DNA of 64,000 nt from Salinimicrobium sp963739625 (GTDB taxonomy: Bacteria; Bacteroidota; Bacteroidia; Flavobacteriales; Flavobacteriaceae), in NCBI GenBank assembly GCA_963739625.1, contig CAVUAU010000001.1:1-64000 (forward strand), read 5' to 3'. The notes beneath the pieces were generated by a model. It worked only from the letters and a program-made list of their open reading frames with translations. It was not told the DNA's origin and ran no database searches. The translations under genes and the position numbers were made by a program. Positions 24,169-33,203 of the stretch are shown piece after piece (the first letter of the stretch is position 1; each line of letters opens with the position of its first letter).

Positions 24169-25834
24169 CTATTGTCGTGAATAGTACCCGGAATCTTTTC
24201 CCTTGAGCTTTGAGAACATTTGATAGGCACGATCTATTTGCCTCGTCGTAGCCCGGTCAAATTGAGCCGTGTCCTTGTATACCTTCATCAGGGAATCCAG
24301 CTTTTCATGCAGCCGTGCCCTTACCGGCGCATATTGTTTTGATCTATAGATGTTATTCCTCTCCAGCGGATCCTTTTCAAGATCATACATCTCCCATTGA
24401 TCGATATCATCATAGAAATGCATGAGCGCATAGCGATCTGTCCTGATGCCGTAATGCTTCTTGACCATGTGAAATGCGGGAAAGTCATAGTAATGATAGT
24501 ACAGAGCATCTCTAAATTCTCCTGCCTTCTCCTGTTGCTCGAGCAGCGGGCGCAGGGATTTTCCCTGGAAACTTTCGGGAATGGGAGCTCCCGCATAATC
24601 AAGAAAAGTTTCGGCGAAATCCAGGTTTTGCGTCATAGCATCAACTTTCGTGTCGGTTTTGATGTGCCCCGGGTACTGCATCAAAAGTGGCATTCTAAAG
24701 GAGGGTTCATACATGAAGCGTTTGTCAAACCAGCCATTCTCACCCAAGATAAAATCCCTGGTCTGAAGTATAAATTACCAAAGTATTTTCTGCCAGTCCC
24801 GATGCTTCCAGGTAGTCGAGGATCTCTCCCACCCCGTCATCTACTGCTTTTACGGTCGCGAGATAATCCCTAAGGAAGCGCTGACCTTTCCAAATGGCCA
24901 GTTCTTTTCCTTTAAGATCTGCCTTGTGAAAAAGATCATTCTTTGGCCGGTACGCCTCATCCCACTGCTGTCTTTGCTCTTTGGTCATTCTGCTGAACTC
25001 ATTGTTCCATGGATCATGCGCCAGCTCGTTAGTTCCTTCTTTCGTGGTCATTTTTAGGTCGTAGCCCTCATACATATCTTCGTAGATGGTCATCAACTGT
25101 TCTTTGGCAGCAAGTTGAGTAGAATCAAACTCGGCGAAATAACTCTCCGGAAGCGGAAAATTGATGCTGTCAAAAACATTGGTGTAGCGCAAAGGCGGCA
25201 TCCAGTTCCTGTGTGGCGCTTTGTGGTGTACCATCAAAAAGAAGGGTTTTTCCCTGTCTTTCCGGGACTGCATCCACTTTATGCTTTTTTCGGTAATAAG
25301 ATCTGTGGTGTACCCATGCACCTTCACAGTATCATTAGAGGTGATGAAATCGGGATTGTAATAATTGCCCTGGTCATTGAGAATTTCCCAGTGATCAAAT
25401 CCTGTTGGTCGGGTGCCAAGATGCCATTTCCCAATGATCGCAGTGGTATACCCGTTGTCCCGCAAAATCTTCGGAAAGGTGAGCTGCGAACCATCGAACC
25501 TGTCCCCGTTCATTCTAAAACCGTTTTGATTACTGAACTTTCCGGTGAGGATGGTCGCCCGGCTGGGACCACACAGCGAGTTGGTGCAGTAATTCCTCCT
25601 GAAAATCGCTCCATTTTTGGCCAGGCGGTCGATATTCGGGGTAGGCGCCAACCGGCTAAGAGGATGCCCATAGGCGCTTATTGCCTGCAGCGCATGATCA
25701 TCGGCCATGATAAAGATGATATTCGGCTTTTTCTGCTGCTCTACAACAGTTGATTTTCCCGGATTGCTATCGCCACAGGAGAGTATTCCGCAGAAGATCA
25801 AAAACGTAAAGGTTATAGATAAGAAGTTTTTCAT
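24169..25834 (-). pseudogene. Family S1 sulfatase, frameshifted
   Basis: The two reading frames 25834-24740 and 24747-24169 together encode one sulfatase of about 554 aa. The N-terminal part is a lipoprotein (GILSCGDS) with the metal site IIFIMADDHALQ, the formylglycine motif LCGPSRA (Cys88) and IIGKWHLGTRPTGFDHW. It stops at SDQGFYLG. The other frame resumes with GENGWFDKRFMYEPSFRMP, the next expected segment. The break is explained by one extra C in CCC at 24743-24745 (plus strand). The adjacent upstream gene encodes the matching formylglycine-generating enzyme. Either recent inactivation or a sequencing error; programmed slippage is less likely. Confidence 0.88.
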
Positions 25835-25840
25835 GGCTAT

Positions 25841-26932
25841 TTAAAAATGGCTTTTTGAAGAGGTCTTCCTCTGCTTCGGAAGGCTCTTTACGGTTCTAAA
25901 TCCAACATGTTCATGAGAGGAATCAAGCGTAACTGCCATCCTTGCCGAAATCCTGAAGCTGGCGCAGTAAGACTCGTGGCACAAAAAAGAACCTCCCTTA
26001 ATGACCTTTTCAGGAGCAGAACTGCGCGGATTATAAGCCTTTTCGGGACCTTTAGGATTCCTTGCTACTCCTTTTTCCTTCATTTCACTGTAATAGTTGA
26101 TATTGTACCAATCTGAAGTCATTTCCCAAACGTTCCCGGCCATATCAAAGAGTCCGAAGTCGTTAGGCGGAAAAGATTTTACGGGAGCCGCTCCCTCATA
26201 ACCGTCTAAAATGTCATTTTTGGAAGGAAATGTCCCGGTCCATGTATTGGCTTCTTCGGCCAGTTTTTCCTGTTCGTTGCCCCAGGAAAATCGTGAGTCC
26301 TTCTTTCCTGCCCTTGCTGCGTATTCCCATTCAGCTTCGGTAGGCAATCTTCGACCGGCCCAGTGAGCATAAGCCGCCGCATCTTCGTAGGTAATATGCA
26401 CTACGGGATAATCGTCTTTACCCTCAATCGAGCTTCCGGGACCTTGAGGGTGCTTCCAGTTTGCGCCCGGCTTCCACTCCCACCATTGTGAATAATCATA
26501 AAGATTGGTGATCTCCCTGTTTGGTTTCCTGAACACCAGGGAACCCGGCTGCAGCAGAGAATCAGGCGGTTTTGGGGTGTCTTGTGGAAGCTGCTTTTTT
26601 AGCTCCTGCCAATCTATTTCTCTTTCGGCCAGGGTTTCGTAACCTGTTGCTGCCACAAATTTCCTGAACTGTGCATTAGTTACTTCTGTCTCGTCCATAA
26701 AAAAGCCATCCACGATAACCTTATGGGCAGGTTTCTCGTGGGGCAATGCCTGCACATCTCCGGCCACAGCTCCCATTTCAAATTCTCCGCCGGGAATCCA
26801 TACCATGTCTTCAGGAGTTTCCGTTTCCTTCGGTTTTTCAACCAGAAGGCCCTGGGGATCTTGCTTTTGTTTTCCGCAGGAAAAAGCGAAAATCAGAAGG
26901 CCTGAAAAAAGGGTTTTTTGGATGCACTTCAT
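25841..26932 (-). CDS. Formylglycine-generating enzyme (sulfatase maturation), lipoprotein
   Basis: A 363-aa FGE-sulfatase-domain protein with lipoprotein signal (LLIFAFSCGKQ). Family segments include MVWIPGGEFEMGA, VDGFFMDETEVTNAQFRKFV, RRLPTEAEWEYAARAG and GNVWEMTSDWY. The two copper-binding active-site cysteines of true FGEs are both present in GGSFLCHESYCASFR. It therefore probably converts the Cys of its sulfatase partner to formylglycine, outside the cytoplasm. It sits 6 nt upstream of the sulfatase gene and shares its transcript. Loss of the sulfatase frame would leave it without its local substrate. Confidence 0.9.
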   Translation of the reverse strand: MKCIQKTLFSGLLIFAFSCGKQKQDPQGLLVEKPKETETPEDMVWIPGGEFEMGAVAGDVQALPHEKPAHKVIVDGFFMDETEVTNAQFRKFVAATGYETLAEREIDWQELKKQLPQDTPKPPDSLLQPGSLVFRKPNREITNLYDYSQWWEWKPGANWKHPQGPGSSIEGKDDYPVVHITYEDAAAYAHWAGRRLPTEAEWEYAARAGKKDSRFSWGNEQEKLAEEANTWTGTFPSKNDILDGYEGAAPVKSFPPNDFGLFDMAGNVWEMTSDWYNINYYSEMKEKGVARNPKGPEKAYNPRSSAPEKVIKGGSFLCHESYCASFRISARMAVTLDSSHEHVGFRTVKSLPKQRKTSSKSHF

Positions 26933-26955
26933 CTTTGACAGGTAACTTTTAGAAG

Positions 26956-28668
26956 CTATTCTACTTTGATCACCTCACTTCTTTTCGAAATTCCGTTCTC
27001 GTTAAATGCCTCGACGGCAAAATAATAGGTCTGGTCTTTTGTAAGGCTTCGCAGTTCAAGTTCATCTTTATCATAGAGCAGCCAGCTGTTGTACAACTTA
27101 TCTGGTGCAATACCCCAAAACACGTTATATCCCTGGGCTTTCTCCTGGACTGTCCAGCTGATCATGGCATTGCGCCTGTCGCTCTCCCGCTCTACCTGGA
27201 AATTCTTCACCTTTGAAGGAGCCTTGCCCGAACCTTTACCAAAAACCCTGAAACCTGAGATCGCAAGATGTGGCGTGGGAACATGAATATTGGTGTACCT
27301 CACATACCTGGCCTTCACCGGCTCCTGCAGCTCCACATAATCGTTGGGCACATCTTCCTTGTTTTGGCTCTTGTCAACAAGCATATTCCACTGCTTCCCG
27401 TCATTGGAGACTTCTACAGTATATTGATGGTACAACCCCGGAATCCTTCCATACATGTCGGATTCGTAATCGTGGAAATTCAGCTGCAAAGCATAAATAT
27501 TTTCAGGTTTTTGAAGGTCCAGCTCCAGCCATTGACCTTTCTGATTGGAATTTGCCAGCCAAAAGCTCTGGATATTTTCGTCCACCGTATTCGCTGCGGA
27601 ATGGGATTCCTCTTCCGAAGAAGCTTTCACCGGCTTTTTATATGACAGCAGCATCCAACCGGCGAACTCGCCGCTCTTTTCTCCCGAAGTGGGTACGTAG
27701 TGTGGGTAATCTCCAAAATAGGTGTCCGCATGCATGAGTCCGTCATCGTCAAAATAGGTCCTGAACATGCCTATTCTTCTTTCCCAGTTAACATTCACCG
27801 AAATGGCCATCGTAGCAAAATGCCACCAAAGGTCCCCCGGCCCCTTTACGGTGCTGCCGTGACCCGCTCCATTGATAAAACCTCCGGGCTTATAGGAAAA
27901 TGGATTATTCGGCATGTATTTAAAAGGTCCAAGAGGCTGGTCTGCTATATAAACACCATCCCCGTAAACGTTGAATTCGGTTCCCGGCGCTCCATATTGA
28001 AGATAATACTTGTCTTTAAATTTTGTCATCCAGGCGCCTTCAACATAACCACGAATGCTGTCTTCATGGTTCTCGCCAAACCGCTCCCAGCCGTGCTTTT
28101 CGGCGTCGAGGTTGAACAGCTCTACAGTTTCTCCCGGTTTGAAGTTCTTGCTGCGATCCAGCTTTTTCCCTCTTATGGGATGAACATTTGAAGAGCCCCA
28201 GTACATATACGAATCTCCGTTGTCCTCCATAAAAAGTGCAGGGTCCTGCAGATCGGTCAAAATTGCCGGCACCGCTTTCCAATCCCCTTTTTTAGGAGTA
28301 TCTGTGTAGAGCAGGCTCATAGAACCCGAAGGATCACCCGTCACGTACAGCAGCGAATCTTTGTAGTTGAAGGCAGCCGGGGCATTAGAGCCCTGAAAAT
28401 ACCATTTCTCAGGCTTGATAAATTCCCAGTTGTTGAGATCTTTGGAATGCCAGTATCCCATAGAGCGGGTCACGAACATGTAGTATTCATCTCGAAACTC
28501 CACCACGGCAGGATCTGCCCCCGAGCGGTAAGACAGCCCCTGGTGCGCGTTATAGACCATATATGTGTAGTCTATATCAACCGGGTTGCAATAGGTTTTA
28601 TAGTTCTCCTGTGCTGCTGAACGCCCGCTTATGAACAGGACCAGCAGAATGATAAGATATTTTTTCAT
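26956..28668 (-). CDS. GH43-family glycoside hydrolase with discoidin-like and FnIII-like domains
   Basis: A 570-aa exported enzyme (signal peptide 1-19). Residues 30-330 form a five-bladed GH43-type domain (SYRSGADPAVVEFRDEYYMF, TDLQDPALFMEDNGDSYMYWG, RGYVEGAWMTKFKDKYYLQY). Residues 345-480 resemble an F5/8 type C (discoidin) carbohydrate-binding domain (FWLANSNQKGQWLELDL, ARYVRYTNIHVP). The last 90 residues resemble fibronectin III (YNVFWGIAPDK). GH43 enzymes release arabinose, xylose or galactose units. Member of the minus-strand polysaccharide locus, 8 nt after the GH3 gene. Confidence 0.88.
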   Translation of the reverse strand: MKKYLIILLVLFISGRSAAQENYKTYCNPVDIDYTYMVYNAHQGLSYRSGADPAVVEFRDEYYMFVTRSMGYWHSKDLNNWEFIKPEKWYFQGSNAPAAFNYKDSLLYVTGDPSGSMSLLYTDTPKKGDWKAVPAILTDLQDPALFMEDNGDSYMYWGSSNVHPIRGKKLDRSKNFKPGETVELFNLDAEKHGWERFGENHEDSIRGYVEGAWMTKFKDKYYLQYGAPGTEFNVYGDGVYIADQPLGPFKYMPNNPFSYKPGGFINGAGHGSTVKGPGDLWWHFATMAISVNVNWERRIGMFRTYFDDDGLMHADTYFGDYPHYVPTSGEKSGEFAGWMLLSYKKPVKASSEEESHSAANTVDENIQSFWLANSNQKGQWLELDLQKPENIYALQLNFHDYESDMYGRIPGLYHQYTVEVSNDGKQWNMLVDKSQNKEDVPNDYVELQEPVKARYVRYTNIHVPTPHLAISGFRVFGKGSGKAPSKVKNFQVERESDRRNAMISWTVQEKAQGYNVFWGIAPDKLYNSWLLYDKDELELRSLTKDQTYYFAVEAFNENGISKRSEVIKVE

Positions 28669-28675
28669 GATGGCT

Positions 28676-30955
28676 CTAATTTTTCAGAAGTTCAAAAGAT
28701 CCCTGCATTTCGTGGGCTGAACTGTCGCCAATGAAGAACTGAAATTCTCCCGGCTCAAATACATACTCCAGCTGGCTGTTGTAAAACTTCAAATCATCTG
28801 CAGTGATCACAAAAGAAACCTCTCTAGATTCCCCTTTTTGAAGCCTGATCTTTTTGAACCCTTTAAGTTCTTTTACCGGCGGAGTAATGCTTCGCACTTT
28901 GTCCCCAATATAAAGCTGCACAACTTCTTCGCCGTCATAATCTCCCGTATTGGTCACTTTTGCAGTAAGTTTAATCTCTTCACCGGGTTTAAAAGAAGCT
29001 CTTTCTGCCTTAACTTCGGAAATTTCGAAGGTGGTATAGCTTTTTCCGTAGCCAAAAGGCAGAAGCGGAGTGTTGGGCGCATCAAGGTAGTTCGACTTGA
29101 ATTTTTCAAACCTGTCTGCCGGCGCAGGTCGTCCCGTATTTCGGGCACTGTAATAGATCGGGATCTGCCCTACATTTCTCGGCCAGGTGGCGGTCAGTTT
29201 CCCGGAAGGATTGTAATCGCCGAAGACAACATCTGCAATTGCGTTACCGGCTTCCACTCCCGGATGCCACACCTGCAGAATGCTTACCGGCAGGTCCATT
29301 TCTTCGGAAATGTTCAAAGGTCTTCCGCTCATCAGGACCAGCACCACCGGCTTGCCTGTGGCTACCAGTTCGTTGATCAGCTTTTTCTGACTCTCCGGAA
29401 TTTGAATGTTTGTACGACTGGCCGCTTCCCCGCTCATTTCTGAAGCTTCTCCCACAACAGCAACCACAACATCTGAAGCTTTTGCAACCTCAAGTGCCTT
29501 TTGCAGTAAAGCCTCTGGCGACTCTTCAGAAATGTCAATTCGGGTACCAAAAACGTTTACCTTTTTTGCAAAGGTGGTATCGTCGCTGATGTTAGCGCCT
29601 TTAGCATAGGTGATTTCAGCTTCGGGAGCCACATTTTTGAATCCTTCTAAAACAGGAATGGAAAGGTCCCGATCTCCCGTAGGTGCCCAGGTACCCAGCA
29701 TATTGCTCTTGTCATTGGCAAGAGGACCTATGAGTGCGATCTTCGCGTTTTTCTTAAGCGGAAGCGTCTTAGCCTCATTTTTCAGCAGCACAAAAGAATG
29801 AGCCGCTGCCTTACGTGCAAAATTTCTATTCTCCTTCGTAAGAATGTCTTTTGCAGGTCGGCTTTCATCGGAATATTTATAGGGATCTGAAAGCAATCCC
29901 AATTTATATTTTGCTTCCAGGATTCTTCTGGCAGCTTTTGTGATCTGCTCTTCGGAAACTTTTCCTTCCTCTACAGATTTTTTCAGGGTGGTTAAAAAAC
30001 CTTCTCCCACCATGTCCATATCAAGACCGGCATTAATTGCGAGGGCCGATACATCCTGAAGATCACCCATTCCGTGGGCGGTCATTTCATTTACCGAAGT
30101 ATAATCTGAAACTACAAACCCGTCAAATCCCCATCTTTCCCTCAACAGGTCGGTCAGCAGCCATTTATTTCCCGTTGCGGGCACTCCGTTAACATCGTTA
30201 AAAGAGCTCATCACACTACCCACCCCGGCATCAACCGCGGCCTTGTAAGGAGGCAGGTATTCGTTGAACATTTTCAATTTGCTCATGTCAACGTGGTTGT
30301 AATCCCTTCCCGCTTCAGGAGCGCCATAAAGGGCAAAATGCTTAACCGTTGCCATCATGGTCTCGGGACGGGTGAGATCTTCACCCTGATAACCTTTCAC
30401 CATAGCTTTCGCGACTGCCGATCCTAAAAACGGATCTTCCCCGGCGCCTTCGGCTATTCTTCCCCAACGCGGATCTCTCGCAATATCGACCATGGGCGAA
30501 AAATTCCAGTTGATCCCGTCGGCAGTGGCTTCCTTAGCCGCAATTTGGGCAGATTCTTTAATCAGCTCCATATCCCAGCTGGAAGAAAGTCCCAGCGGAA
30601 TTGGAAAAGTTGTTTTGTACCCGTGAATTACATCAGCCCCAATGAGTAAAGGTATCCCAAGGCGGGATTGTTTTACGGCCAGCTCCTGTGCCTGCCTCAC
30701 TTTTTCGGGGCTGGAGACACCAAAGATACCCCCAACTTTCCCTTCTTTTATTTTCTTTTCAACGCCTTCACTTACTACAGCACCTGTAGCCACTCCTCCA
30801 CCGGGCGTAAGCAGGTTCAACTGTCCTATCTTTTCTTCAAGGCTCATCTTGTCAAGCAGTTTTTCAACCTCCGGAATCCGGTTTTGAGCAAAGGTGGTAA
30901 ACCCTGAAAGCAGTGCAATCAGGAAAAAGATGTTTCTGGTGTTATTCGTTCTCAT
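28676..30955 (-). CDS. GH3 beta-glucosidase (BglX-like)
   Basis: About 759 aa from the ATG at 30955 (earlier in-frame ATGs at 30961 and 30964 are possible). Signal peptide ends at FTTFAQ. The GH3 N-terminal barrel has SLEEKIGQLNLL and the nucleophile motif GFDGFVVSDYTS. The C-terminal alpha/beta sandwich has VVVAVVGEASEMSGEAASR, and an FnIII-like domain closes the protein. GH3 enzymes remove terminal glucose from beta-glucans in the periplasm. Overlaps the end of the esterase gene, so it is co-translated. Beside a GH144-like gene, beta-1,2-glucan (sophorose) is a reasonable substrate guess. Confidence 0.92.
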   Translation of the reverse strand: MRTNNTRNIFFLIALLSGFTTFAQNRIPEVEKLLDKMSLEEKIGQLNLLTPGGGVATGAVVSEGVEKKIKEGKVGGIFGVSSPEKVRQAQELAVKQSRLGIPLLIGADVIHGYKTTFPIPLGLSSSWDMELIKESAQIAAKEATADGINWNFSPMVDIARDPRWGRIAEGAGEDPFLGSAVAKAMVKGYQGEDLTRPETMMATVKHFALYGAPEAGRDYNHVDMSKLKMFNEYLPPYKAAVDAGVGSVMSSFNDVNGVPATGNKWLLTDLLRERWGFDGFVVSDYTSVNEMTAHGMGDLQDVSALAINAGLDMDMVGEGFLTTLKKSVEEGKVSEEQITKAARRILEAKYKLGLLSDPYKYSDESRPAKDILTKENRNFARKAAAHSFVLLKNEAKTLPLKKNAKIALIGPLANDKSNMLGTWAPTGDRDLSIPVLEGFKNVAPEAEITYAKGANISDDTTFAKKVNVFGTRIDISEESPEALLQKALEVAKASDVVVAVVGEASEMSGEAASRTNIQIPESQKKLINELVATGKPVVLVLMSGRPLNISEEMDLPVSILQVWHPGVEAGNAIADVVFGDYNPSGKLTATWPRNVGQIPIYYSARNTGRPAPADRFEKFKSNYLDAPNTPLLPFGYGKSYTTFEISEVKAERASFKPGEEIKLTAKVTNTGDYDGEEVVQLYIGDKVRSITPPVKELKGFKKIRLQKGESREVSFVITADDLKFYNSQLEYVFEPGEFQFFIGDSSAHEMQGSFELLKN

Positions 30956-31757
30956 GTTCATCATTTTTTACGTTTGAAAAAAGCCAGGGTAAAAGGTAAG
31001 GTTCAGCCAAAGCCGAATCCCAGCTGTTGTGGTTATCGTTGGGGTACAACGACAGCTTTGCATTAGCGCCATTTGAATTGATCACCCGGGCAAGGGTTTT
31101 GGCGTATTCAGGAGAGATAATATCATCCTGTTCTCCATGAAAGATCCAGATATTAAAGTCCTTCGGAAGTTTTTCCATGTCTTCTGCTTCTGCAGCTCCG
31201 CAAATCACGAAGGAAGCAGCAAAGGTATCGGGTCTTCTCTGCAAAAGCTCGTAGGTTCCCATGCCCCCCATAGAAAGGCCGCCCACGTAGATCCTGTCAT
31301 TGTCCACAAAGGATTTTGTGGACAGGGTGTCGAGAAGAGCCATCACCAGTTGTAGGGAAACTGTAGGCCCTTCCTCACCCTTAAAAGTTAATTCATATGG
31401 ATTTACCTGCCGGTTCACATCCACCTGCGCCCAATAATCTTCTTTTGGAGCCTGCGGAAAAACCACTATAGCAGGAAAATTTTCTCTTACCTCCGGCTGC
31501 AGAAATAGATCTCCGCCATGAGCGAGTTGTGCTTCGTTGTCATTTCCTCTTTCTCCCGCTCCATGCAGGAACAGCACCAAAGGATAAGTTTTATCTTCAG
31601 AAAAATCCTGCGGATAGAGAATACGGTAAGGCAGGCTGTCTGCTGCTTTTACGAACACTTCTTTTTTATAGGCGCTTTCCTCCTGGGCGTTCGTTAAAAA
31701 GCCCAGCAAAAGAAAGAGACCTAAAAAATGATATTTTTGAAACCTTTTCTTTTTCAT
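30942..31757 (-). CDS. Exported alpha/beta-hydrolase esterase
   Basis: A 271-aa secreted enzyme (signal peptide ends near TNAQE). The fold is shown by YPLVLFLHGAGERGND (oxyanion region), nucleophile elbow YVGGLSMGGMGTYEL, acid-bearing IFHGEQDDIISPEY and the final His in NDNHNSWDSA. It resembles the PHB-depolymerase/CE1-type esterases that remove acyl groups from polysaccharides. Its start codon overlaps the stop of the GH144-like gene (TAATG). Confidence 0.85.
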   Translation of the reverse strand: MKKKRFQKYHFLGLFLLLGFLTNAQEESAYKKEVFVKAADSLPYRILYPQDFSEDKTYPLVLFLHGAGERGNDNEAQLAHGGDLFLQPEVRENFPAIVVFPQAPKEDYWAQVDVNRQVNPYELTFKGEEGPTVSLQLVMALLDTLSTKSFVDNDRIYVGGLSMGGMGTYELLQRRPDTFAASFVICGAAEAEDMEKLPKDFNIWIFHGEQDDIISPEYAKTLARVINSNGANAKLSLYPNDNHNSWDSALAEPYLLPWLFSNVKNDEHENE

Positions 31758-33130
31758 TACTTCTGTATTTGAAATCCCAGCTCTTTCAATCCTTTCTGAA
31801 CCTCGGGGGCTCCCATGAAGAGTTTCCAGATAAGCCCCGATCTATAGTTCTCAATCATCACTACCTGCGGCCCCTGATCAATCGCCAGGTAACGGTCGGC
31901 TACCCATGGCTCCCCTTCCAGGCTGTAGGCATCGTAAAATCCTGCGGGACCCCACAACAGATCGTGAAGATCTGTGTAAAAATATCTCATAGCGTCCAGG
32001 GACTCCTTCGGGGTATAGGGAATAGAACTCACCGCCGCGGTGGGAGAAACCACTCCCCGGTCGTCATCCGGAGAATGTGCAGCATAGCCAATGCCTCCAT
32101 CTTCATTCCGGGTATAGCTGGCCGTGAGCCCCCAGGAATTTTCACCATAGGTTTCGAAGTCCTTCGGATTTTCATCGGTGTAGGCTTTGTTGATCCTGGT
32201 GTGATTTACATTCAGATCCCCGTAGTTGGCGTACCTGTCACTGAGACCTTCTGGATTAAGACCCAGATAAGAATAATGCGCCCAGAACAAAGGCCCGCCT
32301 TTATCCCCGCCGGTGTTGTGCCGCAGAATTAAAGGTAATCCATACGCTTGCTGAGCTGAGACAATGTCCCCTCCCCGGGCCCAGCCTTCATGATAGACTG
32401 CAGGATCAATAGCATGATCTGGTGAAGCTGCTGCCAAAACGTAAGTGATGAGGCATTCGTTGTAACCCTCTATTTTAAAGTTCATCTCCCATTGATAATC
32501 GGGAGACCAGTGCCAGAAAATGCCATTTTTGTTGTTCGTGTACCAGTTCCATTCAATCCCTTTCCATAGATCGTCATACTTTTTGGCCACGGCCTTTTCG
32601 GCTGCATTTCCGTTTTTAAGATATTCCCTCACTACCAGCATTCCCTCAGCAAGAAAGGAAGTTTCTACAATATCACCGCCATTATCTTTTTTTCCGAAGG
32701 CCTGAGTTTCGCCGGTTTCCCCGTTGATCCAGTGGGGCCAGGCCCCATGAAACCTTTTGGTTTCAGCCAGAAAATCTGCGATCTTGTCAAATCGCGCCAC
32801 CGCCGCATCGCGAGGAATAAATCCTCTCTCCATGCCAACAACAATAGCCATTAAACCAAACCCGCTTCCTCCTGTTGTGACGACATGGCTGTCATTCTGT
32901 GGATATTCTCCATCGGGATGAAAGCGCTCTCTTGCCATTCCCGAATTGGGTTCGGCATAATCCCAGAAGTACTTTAGCGTTTGGCGCTGAACGGTGTCCA
33001 GGAGGGCTTCGTCAGAAATTTGACTTTCTTCTTTTAACCCTTCTTTTTGTTCCGGGGTTTGCGGTTTGTGTTCACAAGAAGAGGTCAGGCCAATTACTGC
33101 CAATAGAAAAATTCTTATAACGATATTCAT
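31757..33130 (-). CDS. GH144-like (glycoamylase-like domain) lipoprotein
   Basis: A 457-aa lipoprotein from ATG 33130 (lipobox LTSSCEH). Hallmarks of the PF10091/GH144 group are TLKYFWDYAEPNSGMARER, TTGGSGFGLMAIVVGMERGF, FWHWSPDYQWEMNFKIEGYNE and WGLTASYTRN. Characterised Bacteroidota GH144 enzymes are endo-beta-1,2-glucanases. The GH3 enzyme downstream could finish the degradation. Separated from susD by a terminator-like hairpin at 33151-33180. Confidence 0.85.
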   Translation of the reverse strand: MNIVIRIFLLAVIGLTSSCEHKPQTPEQKEGLKEESQISDEALLDTVQRQTLKYFWDYAEPNSGMARERFHPDGEYPQNDSHVVTTGGSGFGLMAIVVGMERGFIPRDAAVARFDKIADFLAETKRFHGAWPHWINGETGETQAFGKKDNGGDIVETSFLAEGMLVVREYLKNGNAAEKAVAKKYDDLWKGIEWNWYTNNKNGIFWHWSPDYQWEMNFKIEGYNECLITYVLAAASPDHAIDPAVYHEGWARGGDIVSAQQAYGLPLILRHNTGGDKGGPLFWAHYSYLGLNPEGLSDRYANYGDLNVNHTRINKAYTDENPKDFETYGENSWGLTASYTRNEDGGIGYAAHSPDDDRGVVSPTAAVSSIPYTPKESLDAMRYFYTDLHDLLWGPAGFYDAYSLEGEPWVADRYLAIDQGPQVVMIENYRSGLIWKLFMGAPEVQKGLKELGFQIQK

Positions 33131-33150
33131 ATCTGTCAAAACTGATTAGG

Positions 33151-33180
33151 AAAAAGGCTGCATTTTAGAAGTGCAGCCTT
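33151..33180 (-). terminator. Terminator-like hairpin between susD and the enzyme genes
   Basis: Stem AAGGCTGCA / TGCAGCCTT with a 9-nt loop, followed on the minus strand by a run of T. It could lower transcription of the hydrolases relative to susCD. Confidence 0.7.
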
Positions 33181-33203
33181 TCAAGTTTCACCTAAAATCC
33201 TTT

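Noticed and set aside
25115..25753. 212-codon plus-strand frame opposite the sulfatase
   Set aside because: Antisense shadow; the minus-strand sulfatase motifs are unambiguous.
31529..32332. 267-codon plus-strand frame opposite the GH144-like and esterase genes
   Set aside because: Antisense shadow of coding DNA; no recognisable domains.
32516..32531. Possible further copy of the dispersed palindrome in the GH144-like gene
   Set aside because: The local residues NKNGIFWHW look like normal family sequence; the match is short and may be chance.
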